64,000 nucleotides of DNA from Granulosicoccus sp045106475 (GTDB taxonomy: Bacteria > Pseudomonadota > Gammaproteobacteria > Granulosicoccales > Granulosicoccaceae): the NCBI GenBank assembly GCA_045106475.1, contig JBGCEO010000051.1, positions 23,275-87,274 on the forward strand. Reading direction: 5' to 3'. The notes beneath the pieces were generated by a model, which was not told the DNA's origin, did not search any database, and was given only the letters and a program-made list of their open reading frames with translations. The translations under genes were made by a program, and so were the position numbers. Of this stretch, positions 27,230-34,281 are shown in pieces. How positions within the stretch are numbered: the stretch's first letter is position 1; every line of letters begins with the position of its first letter.

Positions 27230-28141
27230 TTATTCCTTGGTCGATCCTATTCGATCAAAGTACTGACGAGCAAACTCAAACAGCTCATCCATTAAATGAG
27301 TCCTGAATTTCTGGCGCTGTCGCACAAAGTAGAACGGTCTCATGAGCGGTGGGCACAAGGGTTTTGCCACCAGTTGGCCCAATGCCAGTTCCTTGCTTAA
27401 AGTGGCACGGGATACGATGGTTATGCCCACACCAGCTTGCACAGCGCCTTTAATTGCTTCTGTGCTGCCCAGTTCAAAGGGTCTGTTGAGCGTATTCTCG
27501 TCAACGCCGTGCTCGTCAAAATAACGTTCGATCACACTGCGCGTACCTGAGCCGTCCTCTCGGTATATAAACGGGTAAGAGGTGAGCTCAAGCGGCTTCA
27601 CATGGTCCTGGTTTGCCAGCGGATGATCTGGTGGGATCACGACCTGAAGCTCATCCTGCTGACATCGCTCCATCTTCAGCAACTGGTTGTCAACTTCACC
27701 TTCAACCACTCCCAGGTCGATTGCGTTATCAGCTACCATCGCGACAACAGCCTCAGTATTGGCGACTCGCAACCTGATTTGCACATCGGGAAAATGCTGA
27801 CGAAAATCACCCAGTAGCCCAGGGAGCATGTATTCAGCGATAGTCGTACTAGCTCCAATGGTTACCAGGCCGGTTCTATCTCCGGTAAGTGCCTTGACTG
27901 ATTCATGCATTTCCCCGTAAAGATCTATTATTCGATCGGCATAATCGAGAACCTGCTCGCCGGCGGCTGTGAGACTGATTCGATTGTTGCTCCGATCAAA
28001 CAGACGAGCATTGAATTCTTCCTCCAGCTGACGAATCTGATGCGTCACTGCAGGTTGCGTCATGTGCAGCAGCTCAGCTGCGCGCGTAAAACTGAGCACC
28101 CCGGCTACGGTATGGAAGACCTGCAATCTGCGATCAGACAT
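27230..28141 (-). CDS. LysR-family regulator, CysL-like
   Basis: Transcription factor of 303 residues. The N-terminal winged helix (FTRAAELLHMTQPAVTHQIRQLEEEF) binds DNA. The ligand domain has the CysL-type signature ASTTIAEYMLPGLLGDF and DLGVVEGEV. CysL-like regulators control sulfur assimilation or anion-responsive genes, but no sulfur genes flank it, so the target is unknown. The ATG at 28141 (MSDRRLQVF) is preferred to an upstream in-frame start because it matches family N-termini. Diverges from proS over 194 bp. Confidence 0.87.
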   Translation of the reverse strand: MSDRRLQVFHTVAGVLSFTRAAELLHMTQPAVTHQIRQLEEEFNARLFDRSNNRISLTAAGEQVLDYADRIIDLYGEMHESVKALTGDRTGLVTIGASTTIAEYMLPGLLGDFRQHFPDVQIRLRVANTEAVVAMVADNAIDLGVVEGEVDNQLLKMERCQQDELQVVIPPDHPLANQDHVKPLELTSYPFIYREDGSGTRSVIERYFDEHGVDENTLNRPFELGSTEAIKGAVQAGVGITIVSRATLSKELALGQLVAKPLCPPLMRPFYFVRQRQKFRTHLMDELFEFARQYFDRIGSTKE

Positions 28142-28335
28142 GACACACAGCAATAAAAAGAACAAAACGTTGCATCCCGCTATGATAACCGTCTGCAGGC
28201 GAGTTAGCGCAAGCGATTTAATTTGGCGACGTGAAGAGCTTCACTAAGCAGCAATATCGGTTCAGTAACAAATACCGACCTCGCTCGCTATATACTGGTC
28301 AAGAGCCAACAAGTTACAACTAAGAGATAGCGGGC

Positions 28336-30027
28336 ATGCGCGCCAGTCAGTTCCATATTAAGACCACCAAAGAAACACCAAACGACGCAGAAATTACCAG
28401 TCACCAGCTAATGCTCAGGGCCGGTTTTATCAAACGTCTCGGTTCAGGACTGTATACCTGGATGCCTCTGGGTCTTCGTGTGGTGCGCAAGATCGAAGCA
28501 ATCGTGCGCGATGAAATGGACAAAGCCGGGGCTTTGGAATTACTGATGCCCTCGGTTCAGCCAGCAGAATTGTGGCAAGAATCGTCGCGCTGGGAGAAGT
28601 ACGGTCCTGAACTATTGCGTTTACAGGACCGGCACCAGCGTGATTATTGCCTGGGCCCGACTCACGAAGAGGTCATCACCGACATAGCACGTCGCGAAAT
28701 CAAGAGCTATCGGCAATTGCCTCTGAACTTCTATCAGTTCCAGACCAAGTTTCGCGATGAGATAAGACCACGATTCGGCGTCATGCGCTCACGCGAATTC
28801 ATCATGAAAGATGCCTACTCGTTTAATCTTGGCAAGGCCTCTTTGCAAGAGAGTTTTGATGCTATGCACACCGCCTATTGCAATATATTCGACCGGATCG
28901 GTCTGGACTACCGCGCTGTAGAAGCAGACAGCGGGAGTATTGGCGGTGCCAAATCCCGTGAGTTTCACGTTTTGGCAGATAGTGGAGAAGATGCGGTCGT
29001 GTACTCAACAGAGGGTAGCTATGCTGCCAATGTTGAGAAGGCGGCGGTCGTATCACAAGGCAGTCGGGCAGATGCATCGATCAGCATGCAACGCATCGAT
29101 ACCCCAGGTGTACATACTATTGAAGAGCTTGCTTCCAACCTGAACGTACCGGCCAACCAATGCATGAAGACACTGCTGGTCAAAGGCAGTGAGACTCCGG
29201 TAGTTGCCTTGCTACTGCGCGGTGATCATCAGCTCAATGAAATCAAAGCAGAACATTTACCCGAGGTTGCAGAACCGCTAACGATGGCTGACGCAGACTC
29301 GATAAGGGCCGTCGCTCAATGCGATGCTGGCTCAATCGGCCCTGTGGACTTGGCAGTCACCGTTATTGCCGATACCGATGCTGCGAACATGAGCGATTTT
29401 ATTTGCGGCGCCAATTCGAATGGTCAACATTTAAAAGGAGTTAACTGGTCACGTGATCTGCCAGAACCGCTCATCCGTGATATTCGTAATGTTGTTGAAG
29501 GCGATCCAAATCCAGAAGGTAAAGGTAGCTTGAAAATTGTTCGCGGTATTGAGGTGGGGCATATTTTCCAGCTGGGTGATACCTATAGCTCAGCGATGAA
29601 TGCCACGGTACTGGACGAGGATGGCAAGCCACAAACCATGCTGATGGGTTGTTATGGCATAGGCGTCACACGCGTTGCGGCAGCGGCCATTGAACAAAAC
29701 AGTGACGATAGAGGCATTATCTGGCCCATGAGTATTGCGCCATTTGAAGCCGTCGTCTGCCCGATAAACATGGTGAAATCAGAGGCTGTCAGGGAGGCAG
29801 CAACTGCGCTCTATGAAGAATTGAAGTCAAAGGGCATAGATGTACTGCTCGACGATCGCCCTTTACGACCCGGTGCCATGTTTACAGATATGGAACTTAT
29901 CGGCATCCCTCATCGCTTCGTTGTAAGCGATAAACTACTTGCAAGCGACGAAATAGAATACCGAGGCCGAAGCGATAGCGAGGCGACACTTATTCGAAGG
30001 GCTGACGTAATGGCCCGTTTTACATGA
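28336..30027 (+). CDS. proS: Prolyl-tRNA synthetase (bacterial type)
   Basis: Class II aminoacyl-tRNA synthetase charging tRNA-Pro. 563 residues, bacterial type: MRASQFHIKTTKETP N-terminus, motif 2 (FRDEIRPRFGVMRSREFIMKD), the inserted editing domain (about 225-410; GDHQLNEIKAEHL, ICGANSNGQH), motif 3 (GCYGIGVTR) and a C-terminal anticodon-binding domain. Length and order match the E. coli enzyme (572 residues). Cytoplasmic and essential. Confidence 0.98.
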   Translation: MRASQFHIKTTKETPNDAEITSHQLMLRAGFIKRLGSGLYTWMPLGLRVVRKIEAIVRDEMDKAGALELLMPSVQPAELWQESSRWEKYGPELLRLQDRHQRDYCLGPTHEEVITDIARREIKSYRQLPLNFYQFQTKFRDEIRPRFGVMRSREFIMKDAYSFNLGKASLQESFDAMHTAYCNIFDRIGLDYRAVEADSGSIGGAKSREFHVLADSGEDAVVYSTEGSYAANVEKAAVVSQGSRADASISMQRIDTPGVHTIEELASNLNVPANQCMKTLLVKGSETPVVALLLRGDHQLNEIKAEHLPEVAEPLTMADADSIRAVAQCDAGSIGPVDLAVTVIADTDAANMSDFICGANSNGQHLKGVNWSRDLPEPLIRDIRNVVEGDPNPEGKGSLKIVRGIEVGHIFQLGDTYSSAMNATVLDEDGKPQTMLMGCYGIGVTRVAAAAIEQNSDDRGIIWPMSIAPFEAVVCPINMVKSEAVREAATALYEELKSKGIDVLLDDRPLRPGAMFTDMELIGIPHRFVVSDKLLASDEIEYRGRSDSEATLIRRADVMARFT

Positions 30028-30217
30028 ATATTTTCACTCGATGACTCTATTGACAACGAATTGCTTAATGAATACGGTGTAATTTAAGTGATTCAGGTAC
30101 TTAGCCTCTACCGTTTTAAAAATGTGCGCTATCTGTATTAGGCGGCAGATGTATTGAGAGCTAGCATTGCCTGGGTTTGGGCGGTTGTTGTCTCATATAC
30201 AAGGGTGACTCGCTGAT

Positions 30218-30943
30218 ATGGAACCACACAGATCAATCTTTGTTCTGGATTCGGACGACCAGTTTCGTTACACGCTGAGCAGCTGCTTTGAAAATGCAGG
30301 ATTCAAGGTACTGGAAAGCAAGTTTCCTAAAGACCTGTTTGAAGTCCTGACTGCCAACAAGATTGACTTGGTAACCATTGGCACACTGAGCGGTGGAGAA
30401 AGAAGTCTGGATACACTTCGATCGCTACGTCAAATTTACGACGACGGCATCATTCTGATTAATGAAAGCAGTGATTTGATTGATTTGGTTCTTGCTCTTG
30501 AGATGGGCGCCGACGACTGCATGTCAAAACCTTTGAAGTTAAGGGAAATGCTTGCGCGTTCAAAATCGATTATTCGCCGCACAAACCCTCCCATTTCTAA
30601 ACCAGAACAAAGGTGCCAATACTCTTTCGAGAACTGGACACTGACTCCTACACTGCGTACTTTAAAAAACTCTCGAGGCGAGTTATGCAACTTAACGGAG
30701 GCAGAATTCGGCGTACTGGAAGTACTTCTTAGAAAGGCCCGTATCGTTTTATCTCGCGCTCAGATATTGGATGCGTTAACTCAGGAGTCACGGTTTTTCA
30801 ACGAACGATCTATTGATAATCATGTCGCTCAGCTGCGAAAAAAAGTAACTTGCTCAGAATCTAAATCATTGATCAAAACAGTACGCGGCAAGGGTTATAT
30901 GCTGGATGTAAGAGTTGACCACGTGGGAGCCTGTCGCCTTTAG
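30218..30943 (+). CDS. Atypical OmpR-family response regulator lacking the phospho-acceptor Asp
   Basis: Two-domain regulator of 241 residues: receiver (1-120) and an OmpR-type winged helix (about 135-235; LTEAEFGVLEVLL, RSIDNHVAQLRKKV, KTVRGKGYML). The receiver keeps acidic residues near the N-terminus (LDSDD, 10-14) and the conserved Lys104 in MSKP. The expected phosphorylation site in the DLVxxD position reads DLVTIG, so Asp is replaced by Gly55, and the switch Thr/Ser is Asn82. It should therefore work without ordinary phosphotransfer. No histidine kinase gene is adjacent. Target unknown. Confidence 0.88.
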   Translation: MEPHRSIFVLDSDDQFRYTLSSCFENAGFKVLESKFPKDLFEVLTANKIDLVTIGTLSGGERSLDTLRSLRQIYDDGIILINESSDLIDLVLALEMGADDCMSKPLKLREMLARSKSIIRRTNPPISKPEQRCQYSFENWTLTPTLRTLKNSRGELCNLTEAEFGVLEVLLRKARIVLSRAQILDALTQESRFFNERSIDNHVAQLRKKVTCSESKSLIKTVRGKGYMLDVRVDHVGACRL

Positions 30944-31015
30944 AGAGTTGCGCCGATTAATCGACGCAACCTCACCCCATAGTGTTCCTGCCAGATCCGA
31001 TCTAATGCAGAGCGC

Positions 31016-31498
31016 TTATTGCTCAGCACGATCAGCTCCACCCGAAGACGGTGAGCGAGCCATAAACCGGTCAAACTCTTCTTGATCCGCGCGGCGTTTT
31101 GCATCGGATCTAAACTCACCGAAGCGCTGCGCCCGGGACTTTATCTCTTCCTTTATTTCGCGGATTCGATCGTACTGAGTTTGCTGATAGTCATTGAATA
31201 CAGAGTTACCAAACTGATCCGCTGAATCAGTGCCTCTTTCAAATATCTTTGACCAAAGATGGCGCACCGCGTCTGGTAGTTCTTGAACATTTCTGCCTGA
31301 CAGTATCCAGCCCAGCACGACTAAACCGACCGGCCAGAAAAAAATAAATCCAAGAACCATCGCGGCAATGTTGAAGCCTGACCATCTGGCACGATGCTGA
31401 CCGTTGCGACCAAATGATGATTTTCGGCCACAGCCAGCCCAAGAACTCCAAGGCGCTGAGCTGCCCTGCTCCACTGCACTCCCACTTGTTGATGACAT
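31016..31498 (-). CDS. DUF2852 membrane protein
   Basis: Protein of 160 residues in the DUF2852 family: one hydrophobic helix or hairpin (about 43-65; FNIAAMVLGFIFFWPVGLVVLGW), a charged coiled-coil-like region (YDRIREIKEEIKSRAQRFGEFR), and the family's C-terminal EFDRFMARSP. Homologues are small, widespread and uncharacterised. It is convergent with the response regulator gene and divergent from the tetR-like gene, with about 180 bp of AT-rich DNA between the two starts. Confidence 0.75.
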   Translation of the reverse strand: MSSTSGSAVEQGSSAPWSSWAGCGRKSSFGRNGQHRARWSGFNIAAMVLGFIFFWPVGLVVLGWILSGRNVQELPDAVRHLWSKIFERGTDSADQFGNSVFNDYQQTQYDRIREIKEEIKSRAQRFGEFRSDAKRRADQEEFDRFMARSPSSGGADRAEQ

Positions 31499-31586
31499 AT
31501 TTTAATCCTCTAAAAAGGCGAGAAGCGTTTGCCTGACTACAGCTTAGGTCCATTTGAACCGCTTCATTATCAATGGATGTAAACAC

Positions 31587-31656
31587 TGTTCACATATAAT
31601 AGCGGATAATGATTGTGAATTTCAAGCATTTTTGAAAAAAAGTGAACATTGATCAC
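31587..31656. promoter_or_regulatory. Candidate operator/promoter between DUF2852 and tetR-like genes
   Basis: TGTTCAC (31587-31593) is complementary to GTGAACA (31642-31648), and the second is part of GTGA-N7-TCAC (31642-31656). A TATAAT hexamer lies at 31595-31600. These symmetric TTCAC/GTGAA sites in a divergent promoter region are where an autoregulating TetR protein would bind. The sites are seen; the binding is inferred. No good -35 was identified. Confidence 0.4.
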
Positions 31657-31678
31657 ATAGGGTAAGTAGAATCATGCC

Positions 31679-32293
31679 ATGGAGCAAAAGCGCACAAAAG
31701 ACAAACGGGCCTATCATCACGGCAATCTGGCCGAATCCCTGCTCAACGCTGTAGACGACATTGCCACTCAGTTTGGTCTTGAGGCTGTGACACTCAGAGC
31801 TTGCGCAAAACGCGTGGGGGTCTCGCCCTCGTCAGCCTTTCGGCACTACACGGACAAAAGAGCGCTTCTTACTGCCTTCGCTACCCGGGCATTGCTTCAG
31901 CTCTCCTCAAGCTTGCGGGTAGCGAATCGTCAAGCAAAAGAGCAGAACCAGGATGCGTTTCTGGCCGTGGGCCTGGCTTATGTAAGCTTTGCTCTCGACA
32001 AACCGGCATTTTTTCGAGCCATGTGGCGTGAAGAGACCATCTACACCAGCAATGAGCAGTATGTGGCTGCAGCTGAGGAATTGAGTTCAAACCTGAAGGG
32101 CGGGTTCGCCGACACCATTGCCGACAGCGATCCAACGCAACTCAGTGCAGATGAACTACTAGCCTGGTCGGCAGTGCACGGTTTGGCCAACCTATTTGTA
32201 GACGGACCTGTTGGAAATGAGCAATCGCGGGAAGAAAGGCTGAACAGCGCAGAGCAGAGTCTCAAAGTGATGCAGCCCATTTTCAACAGATAG
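31679..32293 (+). CDS. TetR/AcrR-family repressor
   Basis: Transcriptional regulator of 204 residues. N-terminal helix-turn-helix (YHHGNLAESLLNAVDDIA, VTLRACAKRVGVSPSSAFRHYTDKRALL), and a C-terminal all-helical ligand domain of the WHG/TetR_C_33 type (AFFRAMWREETIY). It diverges from DUF2852, which is the most likely target besides itself. A hairpin-ended repeat element begins within a few bases of its stop codon, so its original terminator may be displaced. Ligand unknown. Confidence 0.88.
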   Translation: MEQKRTKDKRAYHHGNLAESLLNAVDDIATQFGLEAVTLRACAKRVGVSPSSAFRHYTDKRALLTAFATRALLQLSSSLRVANRQAKEQNQDAFLAVGLAYVSFALDKPAFFRAMWREETIYTSNEQYVAAAEELSSNLKGGFADTIADSDPTQLSADELLAWSAVHGLANLFVDGPVGNEQSREERLNSAEQSLKVMQPIFNR

Positions 32294-32295
32294 AC

Positions 32296-32421
32296 ATCAA
32301 ACTGCCCCAGTATGCTGGGGATGACTGTAGATCACCAGTTCCGAATCTTCCTAGGTGATTGATCTCTAAGGTTTTACGAAAAATTAGCTGTGCCGTCCCC
32401 AGGCAACTGGGGCAGTTTGGC
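32296..32421. mobile_element. Small hairpin-ended inverted-repeat element (MITE- or BIME-like)
   Basis: 126-bp non-coding element. The left end (32298-32325) and the reverse complement of the right end match at about 23 of 28 positions, with the first 14 identical. Each arm contains its own hairpin: CCCCAG-TATG-CTGGGG on the left, CCCCAG-GCAA-CTGGGG on the right. The 5-bp word TAGAC flanks both sides (32291-32295, 32422-32426) as a possible target duplication; the left copy overlaps the tetR stop codon. Related half copies lie at 17686 and 57253, the latter beside a transposase remnant. Non-autonomous element or a REP doublet are both possible. Confidence 0.65.
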
Positions 32422-32432
32422 TAGACTTCAAA

Positions 32433-33107
32433 ATGAGATTAACAAGATTCTTTTCTGGCAATCGAGTCCTTGCCAAAGAAGCTGCAAAACAGTGTAACGA
32501 TAAGTTGCTTGTGCTTCGCAACAACCCGATGTTTGCTACATTCTTACCTTCAAAACTCACGAGGAATTTTGTGCATATTATTCTTAGTTTTTTAGGTGCT
32601 GTTGTAACGGTTCTTGTGCTTCTGAGCAAACTTGCAGATGCAGGAATCAGCCTTGGAGGCCTTAATCCCTTCCTTTGGGATCGTCGCAGAAAATGGAAAA
32701 ATCAGCTGACTGGCAATCCCATCTACAGTATCAATGAACCGATGGATGTGTCTGCGCTTCTTATGACTGCTGCAGCTAAAATAGATGGAGACATGACCGC
32801 AAAGGAGAAGAGAATAATTCTTGGTGCGTTTGAAGATGAATTTGGCCTGACAAAAAAGAATGCTGCCGGGCTTCTTATCTCTAGCGTATACCTGATGGGT
32901 AATGGAGATAACATCACGAGTAAGCTTGAAAAAATCATCGAGCCCAGCCTCATGAACTTTACTAACGAGCAATCCAAATCGACCATTGCACTTCTGGAAT
33001 CGCTCTGTGAAAAAGAGCTTGAGCCCAGTGATCTAAGACGCGAGTTTGTTGCCAAAGCCTGCAAAATTCTGAAGGCTCCATTCTTGCCCAAAGACAAATG
33101 GGCTTGA
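32433..33107 (+). CDS. TerB-like domain protein with membrane segment
   Basis: Protein of 224 residues, not a family I can name with certainty. A hydrophobic helix spans about 46-66 (FVHIILSFLGAVVTVLVLL). The C-terminal half (about 100-215) is helical and carries a TerB-type AAKIDGDMTAKEKRIIL motif (acidic DG...E). TerB-like domains occur in tellurite-resistance and envelope-stress complexes. It starts 7 nt past the right TAGAC copy of the mobile repeat, so its promoter may come from that element or the gene may have moved with it. A start at ATG 32529 would remove a basic N-terminus. Convergent with the BrnA-like gene. Confidence 0.55.
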   Translation: MRLTRFFSGNRVLAKEAAKQCNDKLLVLRNNPMFATFLPSKLTRNFVHIILSFLGAVVTVLVLLSKLADAGISLGGLNPFLWDRRRKWKNQLTGNPIYSINEPMDVSALLMTAAAKIDGDMTAKEKRIILGAFEDEFGLTKKNAAGLLISSVYLMGNGDNITSKLEKIIEPSLMNFTNEQSKSTIALLESLCEKELEPSDLRREFVAKACKILKAPFLPKDKWA

Positions 33108-33119
33108 GAATTAAAAACT

Positions 33120-33389
33120 CTAACTCTGCTCTTTATTCTGCTCCTTGTTTTTTTGATCTGCTTCCATCAGCGCTGTTAACAGCCCATTGATCCTACTGTA
33201 GTGCCGTGGCCCCATGGTTTTAAGCCAGCTCATCACTTCCACGTTTAGCCGTATCTTTGCATCTACTTTGGGTACATAACCTGAACCATGGCGTGGCCGG
33301 CCAATAACAGATGTTGCTACTACATGGTCTGCTCGTTCAAAAAGTGATTTCAGTTCTATGGTAGTGCTACTTTCATCTTCGATGGACAT
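33120..33389 (-). CDS. BrnA-like ribbon-helix-helix protein (orphan antitoxin?)
   Basis: Small protein of 89 residues. The C-terminal half (KIRLNVEVMSWLKTMG, YSRINGLLTALMEAD) resembles the BrnA antitoxin/RHH pattern in which a short strand is followed by two helices and an 'RIN' turn. BrnA normally follows a brnT ribonuclease toxin gene in the same operon. I see no BrnT-like frame upstream (33390-33664) or downstream, so it is an orphan regulator or a remnant. Assignment is by pattern; an Arc/CopG-type regulator is the alternative. Confidence 0.6.
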   Translation of the reverse strand: MSIEDESSTTIELKSLFERADHVVATSVIGRPRHGSGYVPKVDAKIRLNVEVMSWLKTMGPRHYSRINGLLTALMEADQKNKEQNKEQS

Positions 33390-33425
33390 GACATGATTAC
33401 CTTTAGAAACTATGATTTTGGTTGT

Positions 33426-33548
33426 GCACCTGTCCCAGGTACATCCAACTATCTAGCGGGTATATAATTGCCATTACAAGGAAGTTAGCGGATAAGCGAC
33501 TTTAGAAATTCAGTACAAACACTGATAATCAGTACACACATTCAGCGG
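33426..33548. promoter_or_regulatory. Palindrome and direct repeats upstream of the BrnA-like gene
   Basis: Two signals: a near-palindrome GCACCTG-TCC-CAGGTAC about 40 nt before the start at 33389, and two direct copies of TCAGTACA (33510-33517, 33529-33536) spaced 19 bp apart. RHH antitoxins repress their own promoters through such repeats. The repeats are seen; regulation is inferred. The rest of the 275-bp gap to 33664 holds only the tandem repeat at 33611. Confidence 0.3.
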
Positions 33549-33610
33549 TTTTTCAGGGCGATCTGTGCTGATGTGTGACTAACCCCGATTAACAACCACT
33601 TAGATCTAGC

Positions 33611-33680
33611 AGCTGTGATGCGCTAGCTGTGATGCGCTAGCTGCGATGCACTAGCTGCGATGCACTAGCTGTGATCAGTT
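33611..33680. repeat. 14-bp tandem repeat at the 3' end of the GNAT gene
   Basis: Five consecutive units of a 14-bp repeat (consensus AGCTGYGATGCRCT), starting at 33611, 33625, 33639, 33653 and 33667. The first four are complete; the last diverges after AGCTGTGAT. Units 1-2 and 3-4 are identical pairs, suggesting stepwise duplication. The array contains the stop codon of the acetyltransferase gene. Confidence 0.85.
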
Positions 33681-34180
33681 TTCAATGGCCGCTGCATAAA
33701 AACTATATCCAACCAGCGACCATGCTTGAAACCAAGCTCTCTGGCGGTACCAATCACACTGAAACCACATGCTGTATGCACCGCTATTGATGCCTCGTTA
33801 GCGCTATCTCCAACGATCGCAATCATCTGCCGATAGTTTTGCTCAGTGCAGATCTGGATTAAGCTCTGCAGCAGTGTGCGTCCAACTCCTCGTCCTGTGG
33901 CCTTTGGTGCCACATAAATAGAGTCTTCTACAGTGAATCGATATGCTGAACGTGATTTGTACGCGTTCGCGTACGCGAATCCGACAACACGCTGCTCGAT
34001 TTCAGCTATCAGTGTTGGATAGCCTTGCTCGACTCTCTCCTTCCAGCGTTTTCGCATCTCACACACATCGGGCGGAATCTCTTCAAAGCTCCCTGTACCC
34101 TGCAACACATGATGTGCATAAATATCGGTCATTGCACCCAAATCCGATTCGACTGCCGGTCTCAAGCTCAGCTGGCTCAC
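33665..34180 (-). CDS. GNAT N-acetyltransferase, phosphinothricin-acetyltransferase-like
   Basis: Acetyl-CoA-dependent N-acetyltransferase of 171 residues, closest in pattern to the Pat/YncA (MnaT) group that acetylates methionine derivatives or phosphinothricin. Motifs: LRPAVESDLGAMTDIYAHHV, the group's TGSFEEIPP, and the CoA-binding GRGVGRTLL, followed by IAIVGDSANEASIAVHTACGF. The GTG at 34180 is chosen because GAGGGAG lies 11 nt before it; a TTG at 34225 is also in frame. The C-terminus and stop lie in a 14-bp tandem repeat. Substrate not determinable. Confidence 0.9.
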   Translation of the reverse strand: MSQLSLRPAVESDLGAMTDIYAHHVLQGTGSFEEIPPDVCEMRKRWKERVEQGYPTLIAEIEQRVVGFAYANAYKSRSAYRFTVEDSIYVAPKATGRGVGRTLLQSLIQICTEQNYRQMIAIVGDSANEASIAVHTACGFSVIGTARELGFKHGRWLDIVFMQRPLKTDHS

Positions 34181-34281
34181 AGAAAACCGCACTCCCTCAA
34201 CTTTGCAAAGTGCTGACAGTAGCAAATAAAAGGTTTAACAATCCATCCGTGACGAACAAGCACAGACCGGTTAGCAGAGGG

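Noticed and set aside
32296..32421. Rho-independent terminator of the tetR gene
   Set aside because: Hairpins are present but the paired inverted ends, flanking TAGAC copies and related copies elsewhere fit a mobile repeat better; no T-run follows.
33611..33680. CRISPR array
   Set aside because: Units are 14 bp and directly adjacent with no spacers; no cas genes in the window.
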